Source of the DNA: Streptomyces sp. CB01249 | GTDB lineage: Bacteria > Actinomycetota > Actinomycetes > Streptomycetales > Streptomycetaceae | Reading direction: 5' to 3' | Assembly (NCBI RefSeq): GCF_001905735.1 | Contig: NZ_LISW01000011.1 | Span: 1 to 48,508, forward strand | DNA length: 48,508 nt | In this document: one piece after another, positions 29,610 to 39,566 of the stretch | Layout: every line of letters starts with the position of its first letter | Position numbering within the stretch: position 1 is the first letter of the stretch | The notes under the pieces: model-generated | Databases searched by the model: none | The model's input: only the letters and a program-made list of their open reading frames with translations | Told to the model about the DNA's origin: nothing | Translations under genes and position numbers: made by a program

Positions 29610-32600
29610 TCAGACCACGCTGATGCCCAGCGCCTGTTTCTTAATCACCATAACCTGCACATCGCTGGCAAACGTATACGGCGGAATATCTGCCGAATGC
29701 CGTGTGGACGTAAGCGTGAACGTCAGGATCACGTTTCCCCGACCCGCTGGCATGTCAACAATACGGGAGAACACCTGTACCGCCTCGTTCGCCGCGCCAT
29801 CATAAATCACCGCACCGTTCATCAGTACTTTCAGATAACACATCGAATACGTTGTCCTGCCGCTGACAGTACGCTTACTTCCGCGAAACGTCAGCGGAAG
29901 CACCACTATCTGGCGATCAAAAGGATGGTCATCGGTCACGGTGACAGTACGGGTACCTGACGGCCAGTCCACACTGCTTTCACGCTGGCGCGGAAAAGCC
30001 GCGCTCGCCGCCTTTACAATGTCCCCGACGATTTTTTCCGCCCTCAGCGTACCGTTTATCGTACAGTTTTCAGCTATCGTCACATTACTGAGCGTCCCGG
30101 AGTTCGCATTCACACTGCCACTGATATCCGCATTTTTAGCGGTCAGCTTTCCGTCCGGTGTCAGGGAAAAGGCCGGAGGATTGCCGCCGCTGGTAATGGT
30201 GGGGGCCGTCAGGCGCTTCAGGAACACGTCGTTCATGAATATCTGGTTGCCCTGCGCCACAAACATCGGCGTTTCATTCCCGTTTGCCGGGTCAATAAAT
30301 GCGATACGATTGGCGGCAACCAGAAACTGGCTCAGTTTGCCTTCCTCCGTGTCCTCCATGCTGAGGCCAATACCCGCGACATAATGTTTGCCGTCTTTGG
30401 TCTGCTCAATTTTGACAGCCCACATGGCATTCCACTTATCACTGGCATCCTTCCACTCTTTCGAAAACTCCTCCAGTCTGCTGGCGTTATCCTCCGTCAG
30501 CTCGACTTTTTCCAGCAGCTCCTTGCCGAGATGGGATTCGGTTATCTTGCCTTTGAAAAAATCCAGGTAACCTTCCGCATCATCGCTCGCCCGACCGACG
30601 GCCTCCACGAATGCCGATTTGCCAACGGTGTTCACACTGCGGATATAAAAGTAATAATCATGGCCCGGTTTGATATTGATACTGGCGGCTATCCAGTACA
30701 GCGCCGTACCAAGATAACGCGTGCTGGTTTCAACCTGTCTGATATCCGCAATCTGCTTTTCCGAGAACCAGAACTCAAACTGTACCGTCGGGTCATAAAC
30801 GGCAAGATGCGGCGTGGCGGTTATCTGAAAATAGCCCGGCGTCAGCTCAATCCTCGACGGTGCTGCCGGTGCGGCAATCCGGAACGATACCGACGCCGGA
30901 TCGCCCTGCTGCCCCCACGCATTTACCGCCCGGACTGTCAGCCTGTAGTTCCCCAGCGCCAGTTGCGTGAAGCGGTATGTGGTTTCCGTCGTCCGGGCCG
31001 TGCTGACCAGCCGCTCACTGCCGTCGTCCGCTGTTACGGTCAGACGGAGCAGGAAACTCACGCCCTTCACCACCTTCGGTGTGTCCCATCGCGCCAGCAC
31101 CTGATATTCCCCGCTGTCTGCAGTGACTTCTGCGGTCAGGTGCTGCACCGCTGGCGGCGTGACACCATTCACCGTGCCACTCTGTTCGCCGTCAAAGTGC
31201 GCCCCGTTATCCACGATGGCCTCTTTTTCCGGCACATGCTGCACGGCGGTGATGGCATACGTGCCGTCGTCGTTCTCACGGATACTCACGCAGCGGAACA
31301 GTCGCTGGCGCAGCGTCGGCAGCTTCAGCTCCCATACGCTGTATTCAGCAACACCGTCAGGAACACGGCTCACTTTTACCTTCACGCCGTCGGTGACGGA
31401 CTGAACCTCCACGCTGACCGGATTGCCACTTCCGTCAACCAGGCTTATCAGCGCGGTACCGGAGGATGGCAGCGTGATTTCACGGTCGAGCGTCAGCGTC
31501 CGGGTCTGGCTGTTCACCGCCAGCACACGACCACCGGTGCTGATACCGGCATAGTCATCATCGCAGATTTCAATAACATCGCCCGGTACATGGCGAAGCC
31601 CTTCTGCGCCGACGCTGAAATCCACGGTCTGCGTTTCCAGCAGTTCTGTTTTAATCAGCCACAGCCCGGCGCGGTGTGCCTGCCCCCGGCTGGTACAGCC
31701 AAAGGCATCCATCTTCGTAACATTACGACCGTAACGGGCAATGGCCTGCGTATCTTCAACAAGCTCTGTCGCCGTCTCCCAGCCGTTGTTCGGGTCAATC
31801 CAGTTCACCTCAACGGCATTATGGCGGTCCTTCAGGGCGCTGAAGCTGTAGCGGAACGGCGCGCCATCATCCGGCATCACCACATTACTGCGGTTATAGG
31901 TCCACGTCTTATCCGACGGTCGGTCCTGCACGAACGTCAGCGTCTGCCCGTTCCATACCGGCATACAGCGCATCGCCGAGCAGAAATCGCTGAGCACATC
32001 CCACGCCTTACGCTGTGTGGTCAGGTACGCATTACAGGTGATGCGCGGCTCCGTGCCGCCAAAGCCGTCCGGCACTGACTGGTCGCAGTACTGGCCGATG
32101 ACATACAGCGCCCATTTATCCACATCCGCCGCACCAAGACGTTTCCCCATGCCGTAGCGCGGATGGGTCAGCATATCCCACAGACACCAGGCCATGTTGT
32201 TGCTGTATGCCGGTTTAAACGTTCCGTCCCAGATACCGCTGTATTGCCGCGTCTGCGGGTTATAGTTCGACGGCACCTGCAGAATACGCCCGCGCAGATG
32301 ATAATTACGGCTCACCTGCTGGCTGCCGAACTGCTCCGAGTCCACCTGCACGCCGACCAGTGCCGTGTTCGGGTAGCACTGTTTCACATCGATGATTTCA
32401 GTGTATGACGACCAGAGCGTTTTGTTCTGCAGCTGGTCTGTGGTGCTGTCCGGCGTCATCCTGCGCATCCGGATATTAAACGGGCGCGGCGGCAGGTTAC
32501 CCATCACCACCGAGGCCAGATACTGCGAGGTGGTTTTGCCCTTAATGGTGATGTCTTTTTCCGTCACCCAGCCACCGTTACGTTGTATCTGAACCAGCAG

Positions 32601-33008
32601 GCGGACTTCCGACGGATTCCTGTCACCCTTTGAGGTGGTTTCCACCAGTGCCTGTACACCGAAGGTAAAGCGCAGACGGTCGATGTTTGCAGACGTAATG
32701 GTGCGGGTGATCGGCGTGTCATATTTCACTTCCGTACCCAGCACCGTCTCGGAGCCGGAGGATTCAAATCCCTCCGGCGGAGTCTGCTCCTGCTCACCAG
32801 CCCGGAACACCACCGTGACACCGGATATGTTGGTATTCCCCTCAGTGTCCAGCACCGGCGTACTGTTCAGCAGCACGCTTTTTAAGCCATCCACCGGACC
32901 TTCAATCGGCCCTTCGCTGATGGCATCGATCACACTCAGCAACTGCGTGGACTTCAGGTTGTCCTTCGCTTCGCGCGGGGTATGCCCCTTACTGCTTCCT
33001 TTACCCAT
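29610..33008 (-). CDS. J: J, central tail tip protein, LamB receptor binding
   Basis: The 1132-residue protein forms the trimeric tail tip. The N-terminal ~500 residues make the hub; fibronectin type III-like domains follow (~600-800); the last ~150-250 residues bind LamB and decide host range. In this window the reading frame is complete. A hairpin, AAACCGCCTGCGGGCGGTTT, lies in the gap before it (33030-33052). It is the last core tail gene. Confidence 0.98.
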   Translation of the reverse strand: MGKGSSKGHTPREAKDNLKSTQLLSVIDAISEGPIEGPVDGLKSVLLNSTPVLDTEGNTNISGVTVVFRAGEQEQTPPEGFESSGSETVLGTEVKYDTPITRTITSANIDRLRFTFGVQALVETTSKGDRNPSEVRLLVQIQRNGGWVTEKDITIKGKTTSQYLASVVMGNLPPRPFNIRMRRMTPDSTTDQLQNKTLWSSYTEIIDVKQCYPNTALVGVQVDSEQFGSQQVSRNYHLRGRILQVPSNYNPQTRQYSGIWDGTFKPAYSNNMAWCLWDMLTHPRYGMGKRLGAADVDKWALYVIGQYCDQSVPDGFGGTEPRITCNAYLTTQRKAWDVLSDFCSAMRCMPVWNGQTLTFVQDRPSDKTWTYNRSNVVMPDDGAPFRYSFSALKDRHNAVEVNWIDPNNGWETATELVEDTQAIARYGRNVTKMDAFGCTSRGQAHRAGLWLIKTELLETQTVDFSVGAEGLRHVPGDVIEICDDDYAGISTGGRVLAVNSQTRTLTLDREITLPSSGTALISLVDGSGNPVSVEVQSVTDGVKVKVSRVPDGVAEYSVWELKLPTLRQRLFRCVSIRENDDGTYAITAVQHVPEKEAIVDNGAHFDGEQSGTVNGVTPPAVQHLTAEVTADSGEYQVLARWDTPKVVKGVSFLLRLTVTADDGSERLVSTARTTETTYRFTQLALGNYRLTVRAVNAWGQQGDPASVSFRIAAPAAPSRIELTPGYFQITATPHLAVYDPTVQFEFWFSEKQIADIRQVETSTRYLGTALYWIAASINIKPGHDYYFYIRSVNTVGKSAFVEAVGRASDDAEGYLDFFKGKITESHLGKELLEKVELTEDNASRLEEFSKEWKDASDKWNAMWAVKIEQTKDGKHYVAGIGLSMEDTEEGKLSQFLVAANRIAFIDPANGNETPMFVAQGNQIFMNDVFLKRLTAPTITSGGNPPAFSLTPDGKLTAKNADISGSVNANSGTLSNVTIAENCTINGTLRAEKIVGDIVKAASAAFPRQRESSVDWPSGTRTVTVTDDHPFDRQIVVLPLTFRGSKRTVSGRTTYSMCYLKVLMNGAVIYDGAANEAVQVFSRIVDMPAGRGNVILTFTLTSTRHSADIPPYTFASDVQVMVIKKQALGISVV

Positions 33009-33068
33009 TCCTCACGCTCCATAAATGACAAAACCGCCCGCAGGCGGTTTCACATAAAACATTTTGCA

Positions 33069-33740
33069 TCAGCGACCAATCACCACAACCTGACCACCGT
33101 CCCCTTCGTCTGCCGTGCTGATCTCCTGAGAAACCACGCGTGACCCCACGCGCATTTCCCCGTACAGAACAGGCAGAACATTGCCCTGGGCAACCATGTT
33201 ATCCAGTGAGGAGAAATAGGTGTTCTGCTTACCGTTATCCGTTGTCTGTATACGGGGAGTTCTGGCTTTCGGTGCCAGCATCTGCGCCACACCACCGAGC
33301 ACCATACTGGCACCGAGAGAAAACAGGATGCCGGTCATACCACCGGCCCCAATGGCTGCCCCCCATGCTGCAAGGGTGGCTCCGGCGGTAAAGAATGATC
33401 CGGCAATGGCGGCAGCCCCCAGGACAATCTGGAATACGCCACCTGACTTGGCCCCGGCGACTCTGGGAACAATATGAATTACAGCGCCATCAGGCAGAGT
33501 CTCATGTAACTGCGCCGTTAACCCGGACGTGCTGACGTCCCGCCCGGCAATCCGTACCTGATACCAGCCGTCGCTCAGTTTCTGACGAAACGCCGGGAGC
33601 TGTGTGGCCAGTGCCCGGATGGCTTCAGCCCCCGTTTTCACACGAAGGTCGATGCGGCGACCAAATCGTTGTAAATCCCCGTAAAGGCAGATGCGCGCCA
33701 TGCCCGGTGACGCCAGAGGGAGTGTGTGCGTCGCTGCCAT
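33069..33740 (-). CDS. I: I, tail tip assembly protein
   Basis: The 223-residue protein is required for tail tip assembly but is not found in the finished tail. Residues ~1-90 form a ubiquitin-like domain (LYGDLQRFGRRIDLRV start), and ~105-160 are a Gly/Ala-rich hydrophobic stretch. It overlaps the end of K by more than 100 bases in another frame, an unusually long overlap for this operon. Confidence 0.95.
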   Translation of the reverse strand: MAATHTLPLASPGMARICLYGDLQRFGRRIDLRVKTGAEAIRALATQLPAFRQKLSDGWYQVRIAGRDVSTSGLTAQLHETLPDGAVIHIVPRVAGAKSGGVFQIVLGAAAIAGSFFTAGATLAAWGAAIGAGGMTGILFSLGASMVLGGVAQMLAPKARTPRIQTTDNGKQNTYFSSLDNMVAQGNVLPVLYGEMRVGSRVVSQEISTADEGDGGQVVVIGR

Positions 33741-34381
33741 TTGTCGGTGTACCTCTCTCGTTTGCTCAGTTGTTCAGGAATATGGTGCAGCAGCTCGCCG
33801 TCGCCGCAGTAAATTGCGGCGTGATTCGGCACTGATGAACCAAAACAGCACAGCAGCACATCGCCCGGCTGTGCCGCTGACAACGGCACCTGATACAGCC
33901 CCGTCGCCTCCAGATTATCCAGATAGAGATTCTGGCCGTTACGCCACCAGTCATCCTCACGATGAAAGTCCGGCATCTCAATCCCCGCCAGATGATAAGC
34001 ATCCCGGAACAGTGTGTAACAGTCCGTCACACCGTGCTCAAAGCGCCGCCCGGTGAGATGCGGCACACAGCGGAACTTATGAATCGTCCCCCGGCAGACC
34101 AGCCACCACGGCAAATCACTCTGCACCTGCAGCCGCCGGTCGGCCTCACTCAGCCAGGGCAGACCACCGGGGTGGCTGTGGACCAGCGCCACAATCTCAC
34201 CCTGCATTTCTGCCTGCAGCCAGTCTTCCGGCGACATACGGAAATACGCCTCCGGCTCACCGGAGATATTCACGCAGGGGAAATATCTTTCCCCCTCCGG
34301 CGTGCTTACCACGAAGCCGCACGACTCCGCTGGCGCACATCGCCGGGCGTGCGCCAGAATCGCTGATTCTGTCTGTGTCAT
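33638..34381 (-). CDS. K: K, tail tip protease-like protein (full-length frame, JAMM plus NlpC/P60)
   Basis: The frame has 247 codons and starts five bases after the L stop, without its own ribosome site, so coupling to L is likely. Domain 1 is a JAMM/MPN-type metalloprotease: Glu19 in AESCGF, His68, His70 and Ser78/Asp81 in VHSHPGG...SEAD. Domain 2 is NlpC/P60-like with Cys in GVTDCY and His in NHAAIYCG. Usual lambda annotation starts at Met49 (199 residues), which would drop the JAMM Glu. Coordinates imply one extra base here, between 34238 and 34386, relative to that reference. Confidence 0.93.
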   Translation of the reverse strand: MTQTESAILAHARRCAPAESCGFVVSTPEGERYFPCVNISGEPEAYFRMSPEDWLQAEMQGEIVALVHSHPGGLPWLSEADRRLQVQSDLPWWLVCRGTIHKFRCVPHLTGRRFEHGVTDCYTLFRDAYHLAGIEMPDFHREDDWWRNGQNLYLDNLEATGLYQVPLSAAQPGDVLLCCFGSSVPNHAAIYCGDGELLHHIPEQLSKRERYTDKWQRRTHSLWRHRAWRASAFTGIYNDLVAASTFV

Positions 34382-34386
34382 GGGAT

Positions 34387-35085
34387 TTACTGCGAAAGTT
34401 TGTTAATGGAAAGGAAGCCGCCAAAGTTGCCGACGTTATTGCGGAACTTACAACCGCTCAGGCATTTGCTGCATTTATCCTTCGTGATATCGGACGTTGG
34501 CTGGTCATATTCATCCGCGACAGCCGGACCGCTATAACCGCACTCGTCACCGCGATAGGTCCAGGTGCAGGTGTTGGCCAGCATGATACGTCCCGGAAAA
34601 ACAGCGCCATCCGTTTCCGTCGGCGTGGACAGTACAAAGGAGGCACTCACCGCGCTCAGTTCGCTGCACTGCTCAATGCGCCAGCGGCTGATCACCTCCT
34701 GCTCCGGATCGGCGTAACTGTTTCCGTTGACGAAGTTCACCGCATCCAGAAAACGGGCGTAAACCTTACGCCGGACCACCGTTCCGCCGACCAGACTCTG
34801 CATATCTTCCGCCATCCCGGTGACCATACCGTACAGGTTAGAAACCGTCAGCGTGGGGCGCGTACTGGTGCCTTTGCCATTCAGTTCAAAACCGCTCCCC
34901 TGAATGGGATACGGCTGATACTGTCGCCCCTGCCAGGTGACCGGCTCACCTTTTTCGTTCTGCTCATTACAGAAAAAATAACGTTCTCCACCGACCTCTG
35001 TCAGGTCGATTTCCCAGAGCACCACGCTGGCCGACTGCTCCGCACGGGTGCATTCATTCAGTGTTTCCTGCCGGATATCCTGCAT
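34387..35085 (-). CDS. L: L, tail tip protein with iron-sulphur site
   Basis: The 232-residue protein is part of the tail tip. Four Cys in the C-terminal part (CTWTYRGDECGYSG at ~175-188 and CSKCLSGCKFR at ~205-215) match the known 4Fe-4S-binding domain. Its start overlaps the M stop by one base and it ends just before the K start. Confidence 0.96.
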   Translation of the reverse strand: MQDIRQETLNECTRAEQSASVVLWEIDLTEVGGERYFFCNEQNEKGEPVTWQGRQYQPYPIQGSGFELNGKGTSTRPTLTVSNLYGMVTGMAEDMQSLVGGTVVRRKVYARFLDAVNFVNGNSYADPEQEVISRWRIEQCSELSAVSASFVLSTPTETDGAVFPGRIMLANTCTWTYRGDECGYSGPAVADEYDQPTSDITKDKCSKCLSGCKFRNNVGNFGGFLSINKLSQ

Positions 35086-35414
35086 CAGTTCACCACCTGT
35101 TCAAACTCTGCGCTGAACTCAACACGCAGCATACTGACCCGCGACGACCATTTTGCGCAGGTCACCTTTATCTGCCGCCACTCATAAGGCGGCGTCCACA
35201 GAAAGGATTTCCAGCCCCCGTGCTCTTCCAGAAACGACTCCAGTACCGTGGCCTCCTCACGGGGGACAGAAAGCGTCACGCTGTACGTTTTCAGGTTGGC
35301 ATTCAGCCCGGCAGGCGCTCGCTGAGAATAGCCATCACCAAAGCGCACCTTTCTTACAGAAGGGACCGAAGCCACATCCATACCGGGTTTCACTTTCCAG
35401 CGGAAGGTCTTCAT
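35085..35414 (-). CDS. M: M, tail tip protein
   Basis: The 109-residue protein (phage minor tail family) caps the tape measure end and links tube to tip. It contains RKVRFGDGYSQRAPAG (~23-38), typical of the family. The start overlaps the end of H by four bases. Confidence 0.96.
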   Translation of the reverse strand: MKTFRWKVKPGMDVASVPSVRKVRFGDGYSQRAPAGLNANLKTYSVTLSVPREEATVLESFLEEHGGWKSFLWTPPYEWRQIKVTCAKWSSRVSMLRVEFSAEFEQVVN

Positions 35415-37972
35415 CGTCCACCTCCGGAGAACAGGCCACCATCACGCATCTGTGTCTGAATTTCATCACGGGCACCCTTGCGGGCCATGTCATACACCGC
35501 CTTCAGAGCAGCCGGACCTATCTGCCCGTTCGTGCCGTCGTTGTTAATCACCACATGGTTATTCTGCTCAAACGTCCCGGACGCCTGCGACCGGCTGTCT
35601 GCCATGCTGCCCGGTGTACCGACATAACCGCCGGTGGCATAGCCGCGCATCAGCCGGTAAAGATTCCCCACGCCAATCCGGCTGGTTGCCTCCTTCGTGA
35701 AGACAAACTCACCACGGTGAACAATCCCCGCTGGCTCATATTTGCCGCCGGTTCCCGTAAATCCTCCGGTTGCAAAATGGAATTTCGCCGCAGCGGCCTG
35801 AATGGCTGTACCGCCTGACGCGGATGCGCCGCCACCAACAGCCCCGCCAATGGCGCTGCCGATACTCCCGACAATCCCCACCATTGCCTGCTTAAGCAGA
35901 ATTTCTGTCATCATGGACAGCACGGAACGGGTGAAGCTGCGCCAGTTCTGCTCACTGCCGGTCAGCATCGCCGCCATATTCTGTGCAATACCATCAAAGG
36001 TCTGCGTGGCTGCACTTTTTACCTGCGACATACTGTCCGTGGCGCTCTCTTCCCACTCACTCCAGCCGGACTTCAGGCCTGCCATCCAGTTCCCGCGAAG
36101 CTGGTCTTCAGCCGCCCAGGTCTTTTTCTGCTCTGACATGACGTTATTCAGCGCCAGCGGATTATCGCCATACTGTTCCTTCAGGCGCTGTTCCGTGGCT
36201 TCCCGTTCTGCCTGCCGGTCAGTCAGCCCCCGGCTTTTCGCATCAATGGCGGCCCGTTTTGCCCGTTGCTGCTGTGCGAATTTATCCGCCTGCTGCGCCA
36301 GCGCGTTCAGGCGCTCCTGATACGTAACCTTGTCGCCAAGTGCAGCCAGCTGGCGTTTGTACTCCAGCGTCTCATCTTTATGCGCCAGCAGGGATTTCTC
36401 CTGTGCAGACAGCTGGCGACGTTGCGCCGCCTCCTCCAGTACCGCGAACTGACTCTCCGCCTTCCACAAATCCCGGCGCTGCTGGCTGATTTTCTCATTT
36501 GCTCCGGCATGCTTCTCCAGCGTCCGGAGTTCTGCCTGAAGCGTCAGCAGGGCAGCATGAGCACTGTCTTCCTGACGATCGCCCGCAGACACCTTCACGC
36601 TGGACTGTTTCGGCTTTTTCAGCGTCGCTTCATAATCCTTTTTCGCCGCCGCCATCAGCGTGTTGTAATCCGCCTGCAGGATTTTCCCGTCTTTCAGTGC
36701 CTTGTTCAGTTCTTCCTGACGGGCGGTATATTTCTCCAGCGGCGTCTGCAGCCGTTCGTAAGCCTTCTGCGCCTCTTCGGTATATTTCAGCCGTGACGCT
36801 TCGGTATCGCTCTGCTGCTGCGCATTTTTGTCCTGTTGAGTCTGCTGCTCAGCCTTCTTTCGGGCGGCTTCAAGCGCAAGACGGGCCTTTTCACGATCAT
36901 CCCAGTAACGCGCCCGCGCTTCATCGTTAACAAAATAATCATCCTTGCGCAGATTCCAGATGTCGTCTGCTTTCTTATACGCAGCCTCTGCCTTAATCAG
37001 CATCTCCTGCGCGGTATCAGGACGACCAATATCCAGCACCGCATCCCACATGGATTTGAATGCCCGCGCAGTCCTGTCTGCCCAGGTCTCCAGCGTGCCC
37101 ATGTTCTCTTTCAGGCGGCGGGTCTGGTCATCAAACCCTTTCGTTGCGGCCTCGTTCGCCGCCTGCAATGCCCCGGCTTCATCGCCGGAACGCTGCAACT
37201 GAGCAACATACGCAATCTGCTCCGCCGACACGTTATGGAACTGGCGAGCCATCGCCGTCAGCCCCGACGTCGGGTCTGTGGTCAGCTTCCCGAAGGCTTC
37301 AGCGACCTTGTCCACCTCCACGCCGGATGCAGAGGAGAAACGCGCCACACTCTGGCTGATGGACGCAATCTGAGCCTCACCGCTTACCCCCGCCTTAACC
37401 AGTGCGCTGAGTGACTCGCTGGTCTGGTTAAACGTCAGCCCTGCCGCCTGCCCGGCTCTGGACAGGACCAGCATACGATCTGCCGTCAGTCCCGCCTGAT
37501 TGCCGGAAAGGACCAGCGTTTTGTTGAAATCGGACAGGGTTGAGTTGCCCTGATACCAGGCATACGCCAGCGCACCGGTCGCCACCGCCAGCGAGGTGGC
37601 CCCCACCATCGGCAGGGTGATCGCACCGGCAAGCCCCCTGAACATGGGGATCATCCCGCCGAAGGAGTCCTTCACCTGCCCCCCCTGTTGCAGCAGGATC
37701 AGCCACGGACTTTGCCCGCCTGCAAGCTGCGTGGCCACGTCGGTGAACTGTGCAGGCAGCATACGCATGGCGGCTTTATACTGCCCGACGGAAATCCCCG
37801 CTTTCTGTGCAGCCAGCGCCTGTCGGCTCAGCGACTGTTCAACGACTGCCGCTGTTTTTTTCGCATCACTTTCCGTACCAGAAAAATGACGCCTGACTCT
37901 GGCCATCTGCTCGTCAAATCTGGCCGCATCCAGACTCAAATCAACGACCAGATCGCCTACCGGTTCAGCCAT
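35411..37972 (-). CDS. H: H, tape measure protein
   Basis: The 853-residue protein sets tail length. It is largely helical with coiled coils (~330-620, rich in Ala, Gln, Lys and Glu), a hydrophobic stretch near 105-145, and a Gly-rich region near 700-735. During assembly the C-terminal ~100 residues are cleaved to give H*, which enters the cell envelope at injection. It follows the G-T frameshift genes, whose products coat it as chaperones. Confidence 0.98.
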   Translation of the reverse strand: MAEPVGDLVVDLSLDAARFDEQMARVRRHFSGTESDAKKTAAVVEQSLSRQALAAQKAGISVGQYKAAMRMLPAQFTDVATQLAGGQSPWLILLQQGGQVKDSFGGMIPMFRGLAGAITLPMVGATSLAVATGALAYAWYQGNSTLSDFNKTLVLSGNQAGLTADRMLVLSRAGQAAGLTFNQTSESLSALVKAGVSGEAQIASISQSVARFSSASGVEVDKVAEAFGKLTTDPTSGLTAMARQFHNVSAEQIAYVAQLQRSGDEAGALQAANEAATKGFDDQTRRLKENMGTLETWADRTARAFKSMWDAVLDIGRPDTAQEMLIKAEAAYKKADDIWNLRKDDYFVNDEARARYWDDREKARLALEAARKKAEQQTQQDKNAQQQSDTEASRLKYTEEAQKAYERLQTPLEKYTARQEELNKALKDGKILQADYNTLMAAAKKDYEATLKKPKQSSVKVSAGDRQEDSAHAALLTLQAELRTLEKHAGANEKISQQRRDLWKAESQFAVLEEAAQRRQLSAQEKSLLAHKDETLEYKRQLAALGDKVTYQERLNALAQQADKFAQQQRAKRAAIDAKSRGLTDRQAEREATEQRLKEQYGDNPLALNNVMSEQKKTWAAEDQLRGNWMAGLKSGWSEWEESATDSMSQVKSAATQTFDGIAQNMAAMLTGSEQNWRSFTRSVLSMMTEILLKQAMVGIVGSIGSAIGGAVGGGASASGGTAIQAAAAKFHFATGGFTGTGGKYEPAGIVHRGEFVFTKEATSRIGVGNLYRLMRGYATGGYVGTPGSMADSRSQASGTFEQNNHVVINNDGTNGQIGPAALKAVYDMARKGARDEIQTQMRDGGLFSGGGR

Positions 37973-38399
37973 ACCGGACTCCTCCTGCGATCCCTTCTGA
38001 TACTGTCATCAGCATTACGTCATCCTCCGTCATGTCCGCCACATCCGGGGAAGCGGGGATAACTTCATTCCCGTCCGGGCCAAAGCGGACACCTCCGGCA
38101 AGCCCTGCCGCTTTCTGCATCAGCACATCATCTTCAGGCTCTTCGTCAGCCTCGCGCCGGTTCAGCAGACTGAAATCCAGCGGATGCATATCCGGATCGC
38201 TGAAAAACAGGCTGAGCACGGTGTACGTCAGCCCGGAAAAGTGCATATCCAGCAGAACATCATGAAAATAATGGGTACTGTAAAAGCGGTGCCAGTCGGC
38301 ATACTCCGTGGATGACATCCCGGCAAGCATGGCACGCCAGTCGGGTCGCCCCATCTCACGCGCCAGTTTCAGGGCAAAACTCAGCTCACCGTCGAACAC
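37965..38399 (-). CDS. T: T part of the G-T frameshift fusion
   Basis: This frame is not translated on its own but as a -1 extension of G: about 4% of ribosomes slip on GGGAAAG (minus strand, plus-strand positions 38399-38405) near the end of G and continue here to 37965. The resulting GT protein binds the tail tube subunit V through T and the tape measure through G. The frame overlaps the start of H by eight bases. Confidence 0.95.
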   Translation of the reverse strand: MFDGELSFALKLAREMGRPDWRAMLAGMSSTEYADWHRFYSTHYFHDVLLDMHFSGLTYTVLSLFFSDPDMHPLDFSLLNRREADEEPEDDVLMQKAAGLAGGVRFGPDGNEVIPASPDVADMTEDDVMLMTVSEGIAGGVRYG

Positions 38400-38803
38400 T
38401 TTCCCGCAGAAACAGGCTCTGCGGGCCCGGCGTCCTCTGTCTGTTCAGGGGCATTATTCACCACAAACTCATACATACCAGACAGCCGGTACACCACGTT
38501 TTCAGCATGAGAAATTGCCTCCGTGGGCCAGGTGGTAAGCACTTCCTGCTCAATCTGTTTAACGGCTTCATTCATGGACGGCATCTGCGTCTTCTGCGGA
38601 TGGTTATGCCACAGGGACATCGCCACCAGAAACGCGCCGGTTCTGATGGCGTCTTCCACAGTAAACTTCCGGTTGCTGTCTGACTCCGCCTGTTCTGCCT
38701 GCCGTTTCATCAGGGCGAGATGCTCAATGCGCTGCAGGGCTGACAGTTCAGAAAGCGTGACGGTCACACCGTTATGTTCAAATGATTCGGTTTTCAGGAA
38801 CAT
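38381..38803 (-). CDS. G: G, tail assembly chaperone
   Basis: The 140-residue protein coats the tape measure during tail assembly and is absent from the virion. Its end carries the slippery heptamer GGGAAAG, six codons before its stop, which yields the GT fusion by -1 frameshifting. It follows V at a distance of 15 bases. Confidence 0.96.
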   Translation of the reverse strand: MFLKTESFEHNGVTVTLSELSALQRIEHLALMKRQAEQAESDSNRKFTVEDAIRTGAFLVAMSLWHNHPQKTQMPSMNEAVKQIEQEVLTTWPTEAISHAENVVYRLSGMYEFVVNNAPEQTEDAGPAEPVSAGKCSTVS

Positions 38804-38818
38804 CGCTGACTCTCCGGA

Positions 38819-39559
38819 TTAACTGGCGGTGACGGTAATTTCTGCAACCGCAGCAAACTCACCATTACCGGATACAACCGGAATGTTGACCTTGCCTGCA
38901 GCAACGCCGTTCACGGTGATGGTCATACCACTGACCGACACGGTGGCTTTTGTTTTATCCGCAGACACCGCACGAAAGCTCTTGTCGGTTACGCCCTCCG
39001 GCTGGAAGGCCACGGTCAGCGTGGTGCTCTGCCCTTTCACCACCGAGGTGCTGGCAGGCGTCACGGTCATGCCGGTTGCCGCTGTTACCGTGCTGCGATC
39101 TTCTGCCATCGACGGACGTCCCACATTGGTGACTTTCACCGTGCGGGTGATCACTTCCTTCGCCGTCACCGCCTTACCGATACTGCTGACCCAGCCACGG
39201 AACACATCGACCGTGCCGTTCGGGAAGCGGATTTTATAGGCACGGGTATCGCCTTCATTAAACCACGCCAGCAGCGCCTGCTGCCCCTGCTCTCCGGGCA
39301 TCCACGCCAGCGTGAAGCTGGTATCTCCGGCAGATTTCTGCCCCTGCCCGGTCGCAGTCCAGTCTGCATCTTCATCATCGAGATAGCTGTCGTCATAGGA
39401 CTCAGCGGTCAGTTCGCCGGGCGTCAGGTCTTTAACTTTTGCCAGACGCGACCAGTCAACGTCTGAAAGCGGATTCGCGTAAGGGTCACCGCTCCCCTTA
39501 TAAACCCACAGGGTGGTCCCGGCACCTTTCACCGGCATTGTAGGATTTGGTACAGGCAT
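38819..39559 (-). CDS. V: V, major tail tube protein
   Basis: The 246-residue protein stacks as hexamers to form the tail tube. Residues ~1-160 are the tube domain; ~165-246 form an Ig-like (BIG_2) surface domain, seen in [19 protein letters not shown]. The start MPVPNPTMP at 39559 follows GAGGACGCT and is preferred to a Met ten codons upstream inside U. Confidence 0.97.
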
Positions 39560-39566
39560 AGCGTCC

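Noticed and set aside
30384..32078. 564-codon plus-strand frame opposite J
   Set aside because: It is antisense to a well-supported essential gene, with His/Arg-rich composition typical of antisense frames and no ribosome site.
34375..35187. 270-codon plus-strand frame opposite L and M
   Set aside because: Antisense shadow with no supporting signal; L and M are certain.
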